This document shows positions 8,408 to 16,632 of a stretch of DNA of 54,863 nucleotides, piece by piece. Under the pieces are notes generated by a model, which had not been told where the DNA came from, did not search any database, and was given only the letters and a program-made list of their open reading frames with translations. Origin of the DNA: Bryobacterales bacterium (lineage in GTDB: Bacteria; Acidobacteriota; Terriglobia; Bryobacterales; Bryobacteraceae); assembly GCA_003135055.1 (NCBI GenBank), contig PLDF01000409.1, positions 1 to 54,863 of the forward strand, in the 5' to 3' direction. Every line of letters begins with the position of its first letter. Position 1 is the first letter of the stretch. Both the position numbers and the translations under genes were made by a program.

Positions 8408-9053
8408 CGTAATATCTGTATCCCTGAGTCGAGTCGTCGGCATCTAAAGAAGTGTCGAGCACGGGCCGATACTCTTCGGGAATCTCATAAATGACGTTAC
8501 TCGGGTTTCCGAACTCAACCAGTTTTCGGACTACCCACAGCCTGACCTCCGTCTTTAGTGTCTGCGCCCACTCGCGCAGATCGGATCCGACGTCATCGAT
8601 GGGGATGCCGACGATTGGGTTGCCTTCAAAGATGTCTGCCAGGAATTGACGTATATCAATCTCACTGACGCCGAAATCGTCAAACTTCTCCCGAAAGGCC
8701 GCATTCTCCTTCACCCTATTCACAACAAGTTCCGTAAGTAATCGCCGACTCGCGGGCTGCGAGGCGGCTATAATCTGCTTGGCGATCTGAGGTGCGATGT
8801 GGTTCCAAACACTATGAGCTGCGAGTTCCGCCTCGACGATGAACCAGCGGCGTGCTGCAATATCGACGACAAACCCGTCCGGTATCGTGCCCGCTCCATC
8901 GGAAGTGCGTATGACAGACTTAGACAGGTAGATTGAATCCGGCCCAAAAATAAATTCGGCGTTACTCTGGACAACAGTCTCGAGTTCCAGCTCGGAGCTG
9001 AATGGAGCGGCTATGAATTTCGTCTTTCCTTGAACGATCACGATTTCTACCAA
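8382..9053 (-). CDS. PD-(D/E)XK nuclease-like protein upstream of RAMA gene
   Basis: Predicted 223-residue cytoplasmic protein. Visible motifs suggest the PD-(D/E)XK fold: Glu21/Glu23/Glu25 in a first helix ('SSELELETVVQSNAEFIFGP'), then 'IPDGFVVDIAARRWFIVEAE' with Pro58-Asp59 and Glu74-Ala-Glu76, followed by 'HSVWNHIAPQIAKQI'. The usual lysine after the E-x motif is glutamate here, so catalysis is uncertain. The C-terminal third is helical. It overlaps the RAMA-domain gene, so the pair together carries the parts of a nuclease with a modification reader. Alternatives are a regulatory or DNA-repair protein of the NucS-like group. No methyltransferase gene is adjacent. Confidence 0.6.
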   Translation of the reverse strand: MVEIVIVQGKTKFIAAPFSSELELETVVQSNAEFIFGPDSIYLSKSVIRTSDGAGTIPDGFVVDIAARRWFIVEAELAAHSVWNHIAPQIAKQIIAASQPASRRLLTELVVNRVKENAAFREKFDDFGVSEIDIRQFLADIFEGNPIVGIPIDDVGSDLREWAQTLKTEVRLWVVRKLVEFGNPSNVIYEIPEEYRPVLDTSLDADDSTQGYRYYDVTPCQSN

Positions 9054-9285
9054 CCGTAATTATAGGCTAGAGAGGAATCCCGTACTGGCGTCCGGGTACG
9101 ATCCGCGCCTGATCTGCGACCGTGCTCAGCAGAACGCCTCTCAATAGGAGAGCGTATCACGCGTACTCGGAAGTTGACGTTCTTCGTGACCAACGGCTCG
9201 CCCCAAGTCGGTCTAGCGGATGGGGAAGCCCCGCGTCAATATCCCAAAACCGAATCTAACGCTCGACTAATCCGCATAAACAAGC

Positions 9286-9435
9286 CTACCCGCCCTCGAG
9301 CGCCTTCTTCGCTTGCGCATCGAAAATCCTGGCATTGAACCAGTTCGGATAAATCGCCGCCTGCCGCGTCAACCCATCGAGCGCGTCCAGCTCCTCCTCG
9401 CTCAGCGCCACGTCGTTATCGCCGAGATCTTGACG
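9286..9435 (-). pseudogene. C-terminal stump of an aldo/keto reductase
   Basis: Immediately after the toxin gene's TGA (9436-9438), the same minus-strand frame continues for 49 codons to a TAG at 9286. It encodes 'GDNDVALSEEELDALDGLTR' followed by 'YPNWFNARIFDAQAKKALEGG', which reads as the extreme C-terminus of an aldo/keto reductase ('ALSEEEL.ALD' and 'YPxWFN' ending). The catalytic barrel is missing and there is no start codon or ribosome binding site, so it is a remnant. The toxin-antitoxin pair sits where the rest of the gene would have been. Region 9054-9285 upstream of the nuclease-like gene holds nothing I recognise. Confidence 0.7.
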
Positions 9436-9750
9436 TCAGTTAAGATCGGCCGGCTTGAACTCTTGCCGTGCGCCATGCCGGATATGGAGGATCTCCACTT
9501 CCTTCTGGCTCTCAATGACCTGGTAGATCACGCGATAGACATAGGGCATGTTGCCGTAGAGCAAGTGCCTGAGGCCCGTGTCTTCTGGTGTTGCCGGGCA
9601 ACGGTTAGGGCTCAATCGGAGGCTGCGGATGGCATCTCTGAGCCCGATATACCAGGTAACAGCGGCGCTCGAAGACGGAGCGTTGATATTGCGATAAATG
9701 TTTGCGAGGTCCCGTTGCGCGCGGCGCGTGATCTTAACCCGATATGCCAT
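9436..9750 (-). CDS. RelE/ParE-family toxin
   Basis: Predicted 104-residue toxin, ATG 9750: MAYRVKITRRAQRDLANIYR, then 'WYIGLRDAIRSLRLSPNRCP', 'GLRHLLYGNMPYVYRVIYQV' and 'VEILHIRHGARQEF'. The order matches the RelE/ParE fold (N-terminal helices, 'LRxL.YG..YRVIY', then 'VxILxIxHGAR'). It would act either as an mRNA endonuclease (RelE) or a gyrase inhibitor (ParE); 'HGAR' is frequent in ParE-like members. The start lies inside the antitoxin gene (17-bp overlap, antitoxin first), so the two are coupled. A much longer frame upstream is only the shifted antitoxin sequence. Confidence 0.88.
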   Translation of the reverse strand: MAYRVKITRRAQRDLANIYRNINAPSSSAAVTWYIGLRDAIRSLRLSPNRCPATPEDTGLRHLLYGNMPYVYRVIYQVIESQKEVEILHIRHGARQEFKPADLN

Positions 9751-10024
9751 GGGTGGCTTCGAATGCGGCGAAGAATTCCTCGATGTCAAGGCTTTCGCCC
9801 CGCTTTGCGTGGTCGAGGCCCTGGCGGATGCCCTCGCCGGCGTCGGCGCGGGCAGCGAGGTCGAGGAGGCGCTGATAGGACTCGGCGTCCTGAACCACAG
9901 CGGCAGCCTTGCCTTTAACCGTGAGCACAACGGCGCGTTTGCTCTTCTTGAGCTGCTTCATAAAATCGCCGGATCTGCGGCGGAAGGTGGTCAGCGACTG
10001 GATATCCTTCGTAATATCGAGCAT
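9734..10024 (-). CDS. Phd/YefM-type antitoxin
   Basis: Predicted 96-residue antitoxin that precedes and overlaps the RelE/ParE toxin. It starts MLDITKDIQSLTTFRRRSGD, followed by the Phd/YefM core 'FMKQLKKSKRAVVLTVKGKA' and 'AAVVQDAESYQRLLDLAAR'. The C-terminal acidic segment ('GESLDIEEFFAAFE') would wrap the toxin. The N-terminal part should bind the operon promoter in the roughly 100-bp gap up to the TonB receptor gene. Family behaviour (repression by the complex, lability of the antitoxin) is known for the family and not visible in the DNA. Confidence 0.87.
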   Translation of the reverse strand: MLDITKDIQSLTTFRRRSGDFMKQLKKSKRAVVLTVKGKAAAVVQDAESYQRLLDLAARADAGEGIRQGLDHAKRGESLDIEEFFAAFEATHGISG

Positions 10025-10127
10025 GTGCGCCTCTGAAACTATTTAAGCACCTTTTTAGGCGCCGTGCAACCGGACCCTCCGCGCCCCGCCACGACGCAGT
10101 TCCGCATGCCGCCGCATCCCGTTTCGC

Positions 10128-13079
10128 TCAAAACGTAAATCGGATCTGCGATTCCAATCTCCGGTTGTTCGCGTTCTCGTAGAACCCCTCGCCGTTCGGC
10201 CCGCCGGCCACCTGGTTGGCCAATCCGAAATACGGCGAAGTGATATCGCCCGTGATCGGTCCCGGGTTGGTGTGATTCAACAGGTTCCGGATCGACAAGC
10301 CGAAGCTCAAATTATACCTGTGAGGCGTGGTTGGCGTGCCGATGATGCCGCCCAAGCCGCGCCCCGATGCCGCCGCGGCGGTTACCGATCCCCCTCCCGC
10401 ACCCGGCTGCTGCGCGCTTCCCGCCGCTCCGCGCTCTTTGCCGAACCCGATGGTCTTGGCGAGCCGCAGGTTTAACGAAATCTGGCCCGGCCCGCGCCCG
10501 TAATTGCGCGGTAGCAGCGCCTCTCCGGCCGACGGATTCGGATCGAGCAGGCCGTACGCCGTCTCGATCAGGCCCGGCTTATTCATGCCAGTGGCAATCC
10601 CGGGGCGTCCGTTGAACAGCGTAGTCCCATACAGGTCGCTTCCCGCCGTAATGTCGAATGGCGCGCCGGACTGCACCACCGCAAACGGGCTGATGCGCAC
10701 GTTCCACTTGAGATTGATCGATCCGCCGATGGTAAACCGGTTGCGGATGTCCGTGGCCGCGGGTCCGTACTCTCCGGCGGAGTTATACGGGTTGGCCGGA
10801 AAGGTGCCTATGCCATCCGTATTACTCATGGCATGGTTGAGCACATAGAAACCAAATAGGGAAAACCCGGCGTTCAACTTCGCGTTGACGTTGGCGATCA
10901 ATTGATTTTGATTATAGATACCCGCCGACTCCATCAGGAACACCGGTCCGGGACGGCCCAGCGGAAACACGCCGCTATCCTGCACCGCGGGATTGTAAGT
11001 TCCCGGCAACGGCGCGTTGATATCCTGAGAGCGCAGTAAGTGCAGTCCGTGCGAGTTAGTGTAAGTCACCGCCAGCGTAGTGTGAGCCGGCAACTGACGC
11101 TCCAATGTTATTGCCGATTGCACGATATACGGCGCACGCATCCGCGAGCTGATCTCTTCCACCACCTGTGCGGATTGAAACCCTGCCAACGACCCGGCCG
11201 CGGGAACGTTCGGGAAGAAATCCGGATTGGTGGCCACGTACTGCTGTTGCACAATTCCGTTATATCGGCCGGCCGTCAGCGTATTTGCCAGAGGAAACCG
11301 GTCGTAAAACATGCCAAAGCCCGCGCGCAGCACCGTCTTGCCGTGGGCATTCTTGCCGCCCCCTCCCGGCGCCCACGCAACCGCCAGGCGCGGAGCGAAA
11401 TCGCGCCAGTCGTGGATATGGCTTTGCGTTTCGTAGCGGAATCCCAGGCTCACAGTGACATTCGGGCGGACGCGCCACTCATCGCCCGCGAACACGCCCA
11501 CATCGACTTGATGCACCGCTAACCCCGGTATGCCCGCGGCGATGCTGAACTGTGTGGCGCCGCCGCCCAAGGCGCGAATCTGCGCCGCTGGATAGCCCAA
11601 TTGTTGGAACAACAGGGTGCGCCGGTAGCGCTCAATCGAAGTGATAGGCGCAAGCACGGGCTGCCCCGATGCATCCAGCACCGGCTGGTTTTGGGCGTTC
11701 AGCTCGTCCGCCAGCGCGCCGCCGCCAAACGTAAATGTGCCATTGAAATTCTGTGGCGAGACGTTGTCCTCGGTCTGGCCGCGCAGGCGGATGCCGAATT
11801 TCCAGGAGTGACCGCTCTTTACGGCCGACGTATAGTTTTGCAGCTCGTAGCTGTTCTGCGTATCGAAGGTACGGCCGCTCTGCGCGCCGCCGCCGTTGAA
11901 CGACCCCAGCACCTGTATCTCGGGGTCCGGACTGTTGGCGATGGATTGCGTCGCGCTCCGGTAATATTGGAAGCGCGTCTCATTGACGGTGGCGCCAAAC
12001 ACCGCGGTCTCCGCCGCCTGCACCGTCTGGTTCGTGAACTGCGAGTGGAACCCGCGCGTTGTCAGATCGAATGCGCCAATGCCGTTCTCCGGCACGTCGG
12101 AATGGGTGATGCCGTAGCGGAACATCAGCGTGTTGTTCGCGTTCAGTTGGTAGTCCACCCGCGGACTCACCTTGGTGTAGCGGCCGGGCGTGGTGATAGT
12201 TGCCGCGAAGGGCTGCACTGCCAACGTCTGCGGGTTCAGCGTGACGGCGTTCACGATGGAGCCGTTATCCACCATGTTGCGCTGCGCATCCACCGTGAAG
12301 GAAGCTCTCTTAGTCAGCGGCCCGCCGGCGCTGCCCTCGAATTCATTCAGCAGGAACGGCGCCTTCACCGGCGAGTAGGGGTTCCGGGTGTTCCAGAGAT
12401 CCGTCCCGAGATTGTAGTCCACCGTTCCGCGGTACTTGTCGAAACCCGGCTTGGTGAAGATTTCGATTTTTCCGTAACCCAACTTGTCGTACTCGGGCGA
12501 GAACGGGTTCTGGTTGATGCGAATCTCGCGAATCGATTCCTTCGAGGGCAGCTCGCCGCCGCTGAAGCCGTCCACGAAGATGGCGCCTCCGTTGGGACCG
12601 GCCGACGGTCCCGCCAGCGCCTGCAAATCCGCCGCCAGATCGTCCGGGTCGTCCGATAATGCCAGCAAATCGTCGCCGCGCAGCACCAGCGCGCTGGCGT
12701 TGTTACTGGAATCTGTGCTCAACGTGGGTGCGGCATTCTCGCGCACGGTGACCTTCTCCACGGTCGCCGCCACTTGCAGCGTCAGGTTGAGCGTTTGCAC
12801 GCCGGCTTGCAAGGAAATCTGCGCCGCCTGCGGCTGCGTGAGGTTGGGGGCGTCGGCCCGCACCGTATAGTCGCCCGGCGCAACGCCCGCGAACGAATAC
12901 GTTCCACCGCCATCGGCCGACGCCGTTTTGACCGTGCCTCCCGCGTCCGTTATGGTGACTTTAGCGCCGGGAACGGCGGACCCGCTGGCATCCGTCACCC
13001 GCCCGCGGAGCGTCACCGTCTGCGCCATCAGCGCGCACGTCAATCCCAATGCAAGTAAGTACGAGCAGATTCGATGCAT
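10128..13079 (-). CDS. TonB-dependent outer membrane receptor with N-terminal carboxypeptidase-regulatory domain
   Basis: Predicted 983-residue outer membrane protein. ATG 13079 opens a signal peptide (MHRICSYLLALGLTCALMAQ). Residues about 22-100 form a carboxypeptidase-regulatory/Cna-B-like domain ('TLRGRVTDASGSAVPGAKVT', 'GTYSFAGVAPGDYTVRA'). A plug region with 'NGGAIFVDGFSGGELPSKES' follows, then a long beta barrel ending in aromatic residues (...ESQIRFTF, the outer-membrane sorting signal). Acidobacteria carry many of these, thought to import plant polymer fragments or other large ligands. The ligand here is unknown. It is divergent from the Gfo/Idh/MocA gene with only 47 bp between starts, so the two may share regulation. 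Confidence 0.9.
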   Translation of the reverse strand: MHRICSYLLALGLTCALMAQTVTLRGRVTDASGSAVPGAKVTITDAGGTVKTASADGGGTYSFAGVAPGDYTVRADAPNLTQPQAAQISLQAGVQTLNLTLQVAATVEKVTVRENAAPTLSTDSSNNASALVLRGDDLLALSDDPDDLAADLQALAGPSAGPNGGAIFVDGFSGGELPSKESIREIRINQNPFSPEYDKLGYGKIEIFTKPGFDKYRGTVDYNLGTDLWNTRNPYSPVKAPFLLNEFEGSAGGPLTKRASFTVDAQRNMVDNGSIVNAVTLNPQTLAVQPFAATITTPGRYTKVSPRVDYQLNANNTLMFRYGITHSDVPENGIGAFDLTTRGFHSQFTNQTVQAAETAVFGATVNETRFQYYRSATQSIANSPDPEIQVLGSFNGGGAQSGRTFDTQNSYELQNYTSAVKSGHSWKFGIRLRGQTEDNVSPQNFNGTFTFGGGALADELNAQNQPVLDASGQPVLAPITSIERYRRTLLFQQLGYPAAQIRALGGGATQFSIAAGIPGLAVHQVDVGVFAGDEWRVRPNVTVSLGFRYETQSHIHDWRDFAPRLAVAWAPGGGGKNAHGKTVLRAGFGMFYDRFPLANTLTAGRYNGIVQQQYVATNPDFFPNVPAAGSLAGFQSAQVVEEISSRMRAPYIVQSAITLERQLPAHTTLAVTYTNSHGLHLLRSQDINAPLPGTYNPAVQDSGVFPLGRPGPVFLMESAGIYNQNQLIANVNAKLNAGFSLFGFYVLNHAMSNTDGIGTFPANPYNSAGEYGPAATDIRNRFTIGGSINLKWNVRISPFAVVQSGAPFDITAGSDLYGTTLFNGRPGIATGMNKPGLIETAYGLLDPNPSAGEALLPRNYGRGPGQISLNLRLAKTIGFGKERGAAGSAQQPGAGGGSVTAAAASGRGLGGIIGTPTTPHRYNLSFGLSIRNLLNHTNPGPITGDITSPYFGLANQVAGGPNGEGFYENANNRRLESQIRFTF

Positions 13080-13126
13080 GTCCCGGTGTCCCACAGTCCT
13101 CAACGCTTCAATATAATGCGGAGAAG

Positions 13127-14272
13127 ATGACGACACGATTAACTCTCCTCGCTATAGCCGCCAGCAGCGCTCTCTGGGCGCAAGATTCCGGCTCAACGGC
13201 TGTACCATCCGCGGCCAAACCCATCCGCCTCGCCATCGCGGGCCTCAATCACGGCCACGTTTCCGGCTTCCTGCGCGGCGCACAAAGGCGCAAGGAAGTC
13301 GAGATTGTGGGCGTTTGGGACCCCGATTCCGCGCTCCTGTCCAAATACGCAAAATCCGACAATTTCGCCGCCGGCATTCTCTACACCGATCTCGCCAAGA
13401 TGCTGGACACCGTGAAGCCCGAGGCGGTGGCCACCTTCACCGATACTTTCGGCCACGCGGCCGTAGTGGAAGCCTGCGCGCCACGCCATATTACCGTGAT
13501 GATGGAGAAGCCGCTGGCCGTCGATATGAAGCAGGCGCACGCCATGCAGCAGGCGGCCGCCAAGTACGGCGTCAGCGTGCTGGTGAATTACGAGACCACC
13601 TGGTATCGCAATTACCAGGAGATCTACAACATCATGCACGACCGCAAACCCGCCGGCCCCATCCGCAAAATGGTGGCGATGGACGGCCATACCGGGCCCA
13701 AGGAGATCCACGTGCAACCCGAATTCTTCGCCTGGCTGAGCGATCCGGTCAAGAACGGCGCCGGCGCGCTTTTCGATTTCGGATGCTACGGCGCCAACCT
13801 CATGACGTGGCTCATGGACAATCAGAAGCCGCTCAAAGTCACCGCGCTGGCGCAAACCAACAAGCCCGAAATCTATCCGAAAGTGGACGACCAGGCCACC
13901 ATCCTGCTGCAGTATCCCGGCGCCCAGGGCATCATTCAAGCCTCGTGGGATTGGGCCTTCGACCGCAAAGATCTCGAAGTCTACGCGCAGCAGGATCTGC
14001 CCGATAAGGCTGTTGGCGCGTCCGCCGTATCGTTCGACCATGGCAACGGCCTGCGCGTGCGGCTGCCCGGGCAGGCGGCGGAAGAGACGGTCGCATCCCC
14101 CGAGCGCAAGCCCGAGGAGCGGGATTCCATCGCCTACCTCACCGCCGTGGTTCGCGGCAAATTCAAACCCTACGGCCCGTCATCGCTCGAAAACAACGTG
14201 GTAGTGGTCGAGATTCTGGACGCCGCGCGCGAATCGATCCGCACCGGTAAGACCATCACGCTCGCCAGGTAA
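13127..14272 (+). CDS. exported Gfo/Idh/MocA-family oxidoreductase
   Basis: Predicted 381-residue NAD(P)-dependent oxidoreductase. ATG 13127 (GGAGAAG just upstream) opens a signal peptide (MTTRLTLLAIAASSALWAQ), so the enzyme is likely periplasmic, a known trait of part of this family. The Rossmann domain reads 'IRLAIAGLNHGHVSGFL', 'VEIVGVWDPDSALL' and 'VMMEKPLAVDMKQA', carrying the conserved EKP. The C-terminal domain has 'GGALFDFGCYG'-like sequence ('GAGALFDFGCYGANLMTWLM'). Substrates in the family are sugars or their derivatives. Its position opposite a TonB receptor suggests a saccharide-use locus, which is inference. Confidence 0.9.
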   Translation: MTTRLTLLAIAASSALWAQDSGSTAVPSAAKPIRLAIAGLNHGHVSGFLRGAQRRKEVEIVGVWDPDSALLSKYAKSDNFAAGILYTDLAKMLDTVKPEAVATFTDTFGHAAVVEACAPRHITVMMEKPLAVDMKQAHAMQQAAAKYGVSVLVNYETTWYRNYQEIYNIMHDRKPAGPIRKMVAMDGHTGPKEIHVQPEFFAWLSDPVKNGAGALFDFGCYGANLMTWLMDNQKPLKVTALAQTNKPEIYPKVDDQATILLQYPGAQGIIQASWDWAFDRKDLEVYAQQDLPDKAVGASAVSFDHGNGLRVRLPGQAAEETVASPERKPEERDSIAYLTAVVRGKFKPYGPSSLENNVVVVEILDAARESIRTGKTITLAR

Positions 14273-14375
14273 ACACTAAGGTAAACAGGGATGCACCTTA
14301 GGTACCTACCTGGCCTGCGGGAATTACATAAGTCTTACAAAGCACGAGCCAAACTCCTGCTAGCGTGGGTATGTA

Positions 14376-15287
14376 ATGCTACTCACTCAAACCCCCGTGA
14401 ATATTGACACACGGGTCCCCAATACCCAGGCTCCGGTGAATATCGACAGCCGCGGCCCCAAACGCGTCAGGATGAACTGGCCCACCGCCATCGTGATGGG
14501 GCTTTTCCACGTCGGCGCCATCGCCGCGCTGTTCATGTTCAGTTGGCGCGACTTTGCGGTTGCGATTTTTCTGCTTTGGATGGCCACCGGTCTCGGCATT
14601 AGTATGGGCTACCACCGGCTGCACACGCACCGGTCATACCAGGTGCCATTGGCGCTCGAATACTTCTTCGCCTTTTGCGGCGCGTTGACGCTGGAGGGCG
14701 GACCGATTTTCTGGGTGGCCACGCATCGCATCCACCACCAAAAGTCCGATCAGCCCGGCGATCCGCATTCTCCCCGGGACGGCGGCTGGTGGGCTCACGT
14801 TGGCTGGATTCTCTACGGCGAGGCCAACCACAACAACACCCGGCTCATGTCGAAGTATGCCCCCGATCTGGCGAAGCATCGCTTTTATATCTGGCTGAAC
14901 AACTATCATTGGGTCCCCATGGTCGGGCTCGGACTTCTGCTGCTCGCCATCGGCGGCCTTCCCCTGATGCTGTGGGGCATCTGCATGCGCGTGGTTGTCG
15001 GGCTCCACGTCACCTGGCTGGTCAATTCCGCCACGCATATGTGGGGCAGCCGCCGGTTCAATACCCGCGACGATTCGCGTAACAACTGGTGGGTCGCGCT
15101 GATCACATTCGGCGAAGGCTGGCACAATAACCATCACGCGCATCCTACTTCTGCCCGCCATGGCTTGGCTTGGTATGAGTTCGATCAGTCGTGGCTCCAG
15201 ATCAAGCTTCTGAAGCGCCTGGGCATTGCGAAATCGATTCAGGTGGCAAGCGTAAACGGCCAATCCGCCGAACGGGAAGCAGCTTAG
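14376..15287 (+). CDS. acyl-lipid / acyl-CoA fatty acid desaturase
   Basis: Predicted 303-residue integral membrane di-iron enzyme that inserts a double bond into fatty acyl chains. It has the three histidine boxes of the delta-9 desaturase group: HRLHTH in 'GYHRLHTHRSYQV', HRIHH in 'VATHRIHHQKSD', and HNNHH in 'GEGWHNNHHAHP'. Four hydrophobic segments are visible. The N-terminus contains a short internal duplication ('TPVNIDTRVPNTQAPVNIDS'). The upstream 100 bp are free of genes and should hold its promoter. The gene stands alone. Confidence 0.93.
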   Translation: MLLTQTPVNIDTRVPNTQAPVNIDSRGPKRVRMNWPTAIVMGLFHVGAIAALFMFSWRDFAVAIFLLWMATGLGISMGYHRLHTHRSYQVPLALEYFFAFCGALTLEGGPIFWVATHRIHHQKSDQPGDPHSPRDGGWWAHVGWILYGEANHNNTRLMSKYAPDLAKHRFYIWLNNYHWVPMVGLGLLLLAIGGLPLMLWGICMRVVVGLHVTWLVNSATHMWGSRRFNTRDDSRNNWWVALITFGEGWHNNHHAHPTSARHGLAWYEFDQSWLQIKLLKRLGIAKSIQVASVNGQSAEREAA

Positions 15288-15326
15288 CTTAGTTGCCAGA
15301 CCGCTTGGTGGCGCGCGCCGTTCCTT

Positions 15327-15344
15327 CGGAGCCACGACCGTGAG
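15327..15344 (+). repeat. dispersed GGAGCCACGACCGTGAG element
   Basis: One of four clear copies in the window of a short element with core GAGCCRCGACCGT (others at 3000-3017, 3048-3065 and 46867-46884). It lies between the desaturase and the PhyH gene, in a 200-bp stretch with no gene. Its translated shadow ('LPHGRGSEG') recurs whenever the element is crossed by an open frame, which is a useful warning against calling such frames genes. Confidence 0.6.
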
Positions 15345-15496
15345 GGAGTGCTTTTCGCTGGGGAAAAATCGCTGAGACTCGCCGTTTTTGTGGCAGGCGC
15401 TCTCGCCCGCTAACCGATTGTTTCAGGCCTCCAAGTGCAGGATTCATTCGAACAAATCCCCCAAAGCCTCTCGGGGTGTATACTACCCACTGTTCC

Positions 15497-16324
15497 ATGG
15501 GAAGCCCCACGTTTATCCCGACCGCGGAGGCGTTACGCGCAGTCTCACGCGATCTGCGATTTCATCCCTCAAATGTGGAGCATCCGCGGCGGCTGACGGC
15601 CGGGCAGATCGCAGCCTTCAATCGTGACGGCTATCTGACTGGGATTCAGGTGTTCGATGAAGCGGAGATTGCGGATATCCGCAGCTACTTCGACGAGCTC
15701 CTGGCACGCACGCTAGCGGCGGGTGGCGACAGCTATTCGATCAGCACCGCGCACCTTCGCTATGGCCGCGTCTACGATCTGCTGACGCATCCGCGGATCG
15801 TGGCCTATGTAGGCGACCTATTGGGCGAGGATGTCATCGGATGGGGGTCGCATTTCTTTTGCAAGATGCCCGGCGATGGCAAGCGCGTCTCGTGGCACCA
15901 GGATGCCAGTTACTGGCCGCTCACGCCCTCAAAGGCGGTCACCGTGTGGCTGGCGATTGACGATTCCAAAGTCGAGAACGCCTGCATGCGATTCATTCCC
16001 GGCTCGCATTGGTTCGGCCATCTGACCTACGCGCTCACGGAAAACGACGACACCAACGTGTTGAACCAAACCGTGGCGGGCGTGGAGCAACTCGGCGCGC
16101 CGTTCGACGACGAGCTGAGGGCTGGGGAGATCTCGATTCACAGCGATCTGCTGGTGCATGGGTCGGAAGCAAACACATCGGACCGGCGGCGCTGTGGACT
16201 GACGCTGCGATACTGTCCGGCCGAAGTGCGGGCCGAGCTGGGGTGGAACGCGAAGGGCGTCTGCGTCAGCGGGAGCGACCCGTCGGGTCACTGGGCCAAC
16301 GCGCGGCGCCCGGATACGGATTAG
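15497..16324 (+). CDS. phytanoyl-CoA dioxygenase (PhyH) family protein
   Basis: Predicted 275-residue Fe(II)/2-oxoglutarate-dependent oxygenase. The iron ligands are visible as 'RVSWHQDASYWPL' (HxD) and a distal histidine in 'SDLLVHGSEANTSDRRR', where the following arginines would bind 2-oxoglutarate. 'RFIPGSHWFGHL' is also typical. ATG 15497 is chosen (MGSPTFIPTAEALRA). A GTG 21 bases upstream is possible. Members oxidise small molecules, so neither substrate nor pathway can be told from context. A strong hairpin follows 6 bases after the stop. Confidence 0.88.
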   Translation: MGSPTFIPTAEALRAVSRDLRFHPSNVEHPRRLTAGQIAAFNRDGYLTGIQVFDEAEIADIRSYFDELLARTLAAGGDSYSISTAHLRYGRVYDLLTHPRIVAYVGDLLGEDVIGWGSHFFCKMPGDGKRVSWHQDASYWPLTPSKAVTVWLAIDDSKVENACMRFIPGSHWFGHLTYALTENDDTNVLNQTVAGVEQLGAPFDDELRAGEISIHSDLLVHGSEANTSDRRRCGLTLRYCPAEVRAELGWNAKGVCVSGSDPSGHWANARRPDTD

Positions 16325-16330
16325 CTGGTG

Positions 16331-16352
16331 GGACAGGCCTCCGGGCCTGTCC
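16331..16352. repeat. GGACAGGCC palindrome after phyH, possible terminator
   Basis: Perfect 9-bp stem (GGACAGGCC / GGCCTGTCC) with a 4-base loop, starting 6 bases after the PhyH stop. It is not followed by a T-run (CTCTTAGGG), so simple intrinsic termination is doubtful, but a 3'-end stabilising role is possible. The same palindrome occurs three times at 31427-31563 and in the array at 28.1-28.4 kb, so it is a mobile or amplifying element and not a local terminator. Confidence 0.7.
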
Positions 16353-16632
16353 TCTTAGGGTGAACGGCGATGCGTCATTCGCCACTGCTTGCGGCACGGA
16401 GGGGAGCGCATCCTTGGGGACGATCTCGACCCTTTGCAGGATCGGTTCCGCGCCGTCGCCCACCGGAATCGCGAAGGCTCGCCAATCGCCTTCCCCCTGG
16501 AAACGCTGCTGAAGCACCCCGTTCTTCGCTAAGGAGGTATCCCCACTGCGGCAAGCCGGCCAGGGGGCCGGCAGCGGACCAGTCAGCAGACCAGGGGATC
16601 CGCCCTTACAAGTAAGCGTCCGGTTGCCAAGC
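16353..16632. other. intergenic region, no supported gene
   Basis: A minus-strand open frame crosses this stretch and reads 'WRAFAIPVGDGAEPILQRVE' in its middle. It starts in repeat-like sequence, runs into the PhyH 3' end and has no ribosome binding site. It may be a decayed gene fragment. A polypurine stretch (AAGGAGGTATCC near 16531) resembles an anti-Shine-Dalgarno match but precedes no gene. Nothing else is recognisable. Confidence 0.4.

Noticed and set aside
16331..16352. Simple rho-independent terminator for phyH
   Set aside because: The stem is strong but no T-run follows and the same palindrome is dispersed in the window, so it is better called a repeat.
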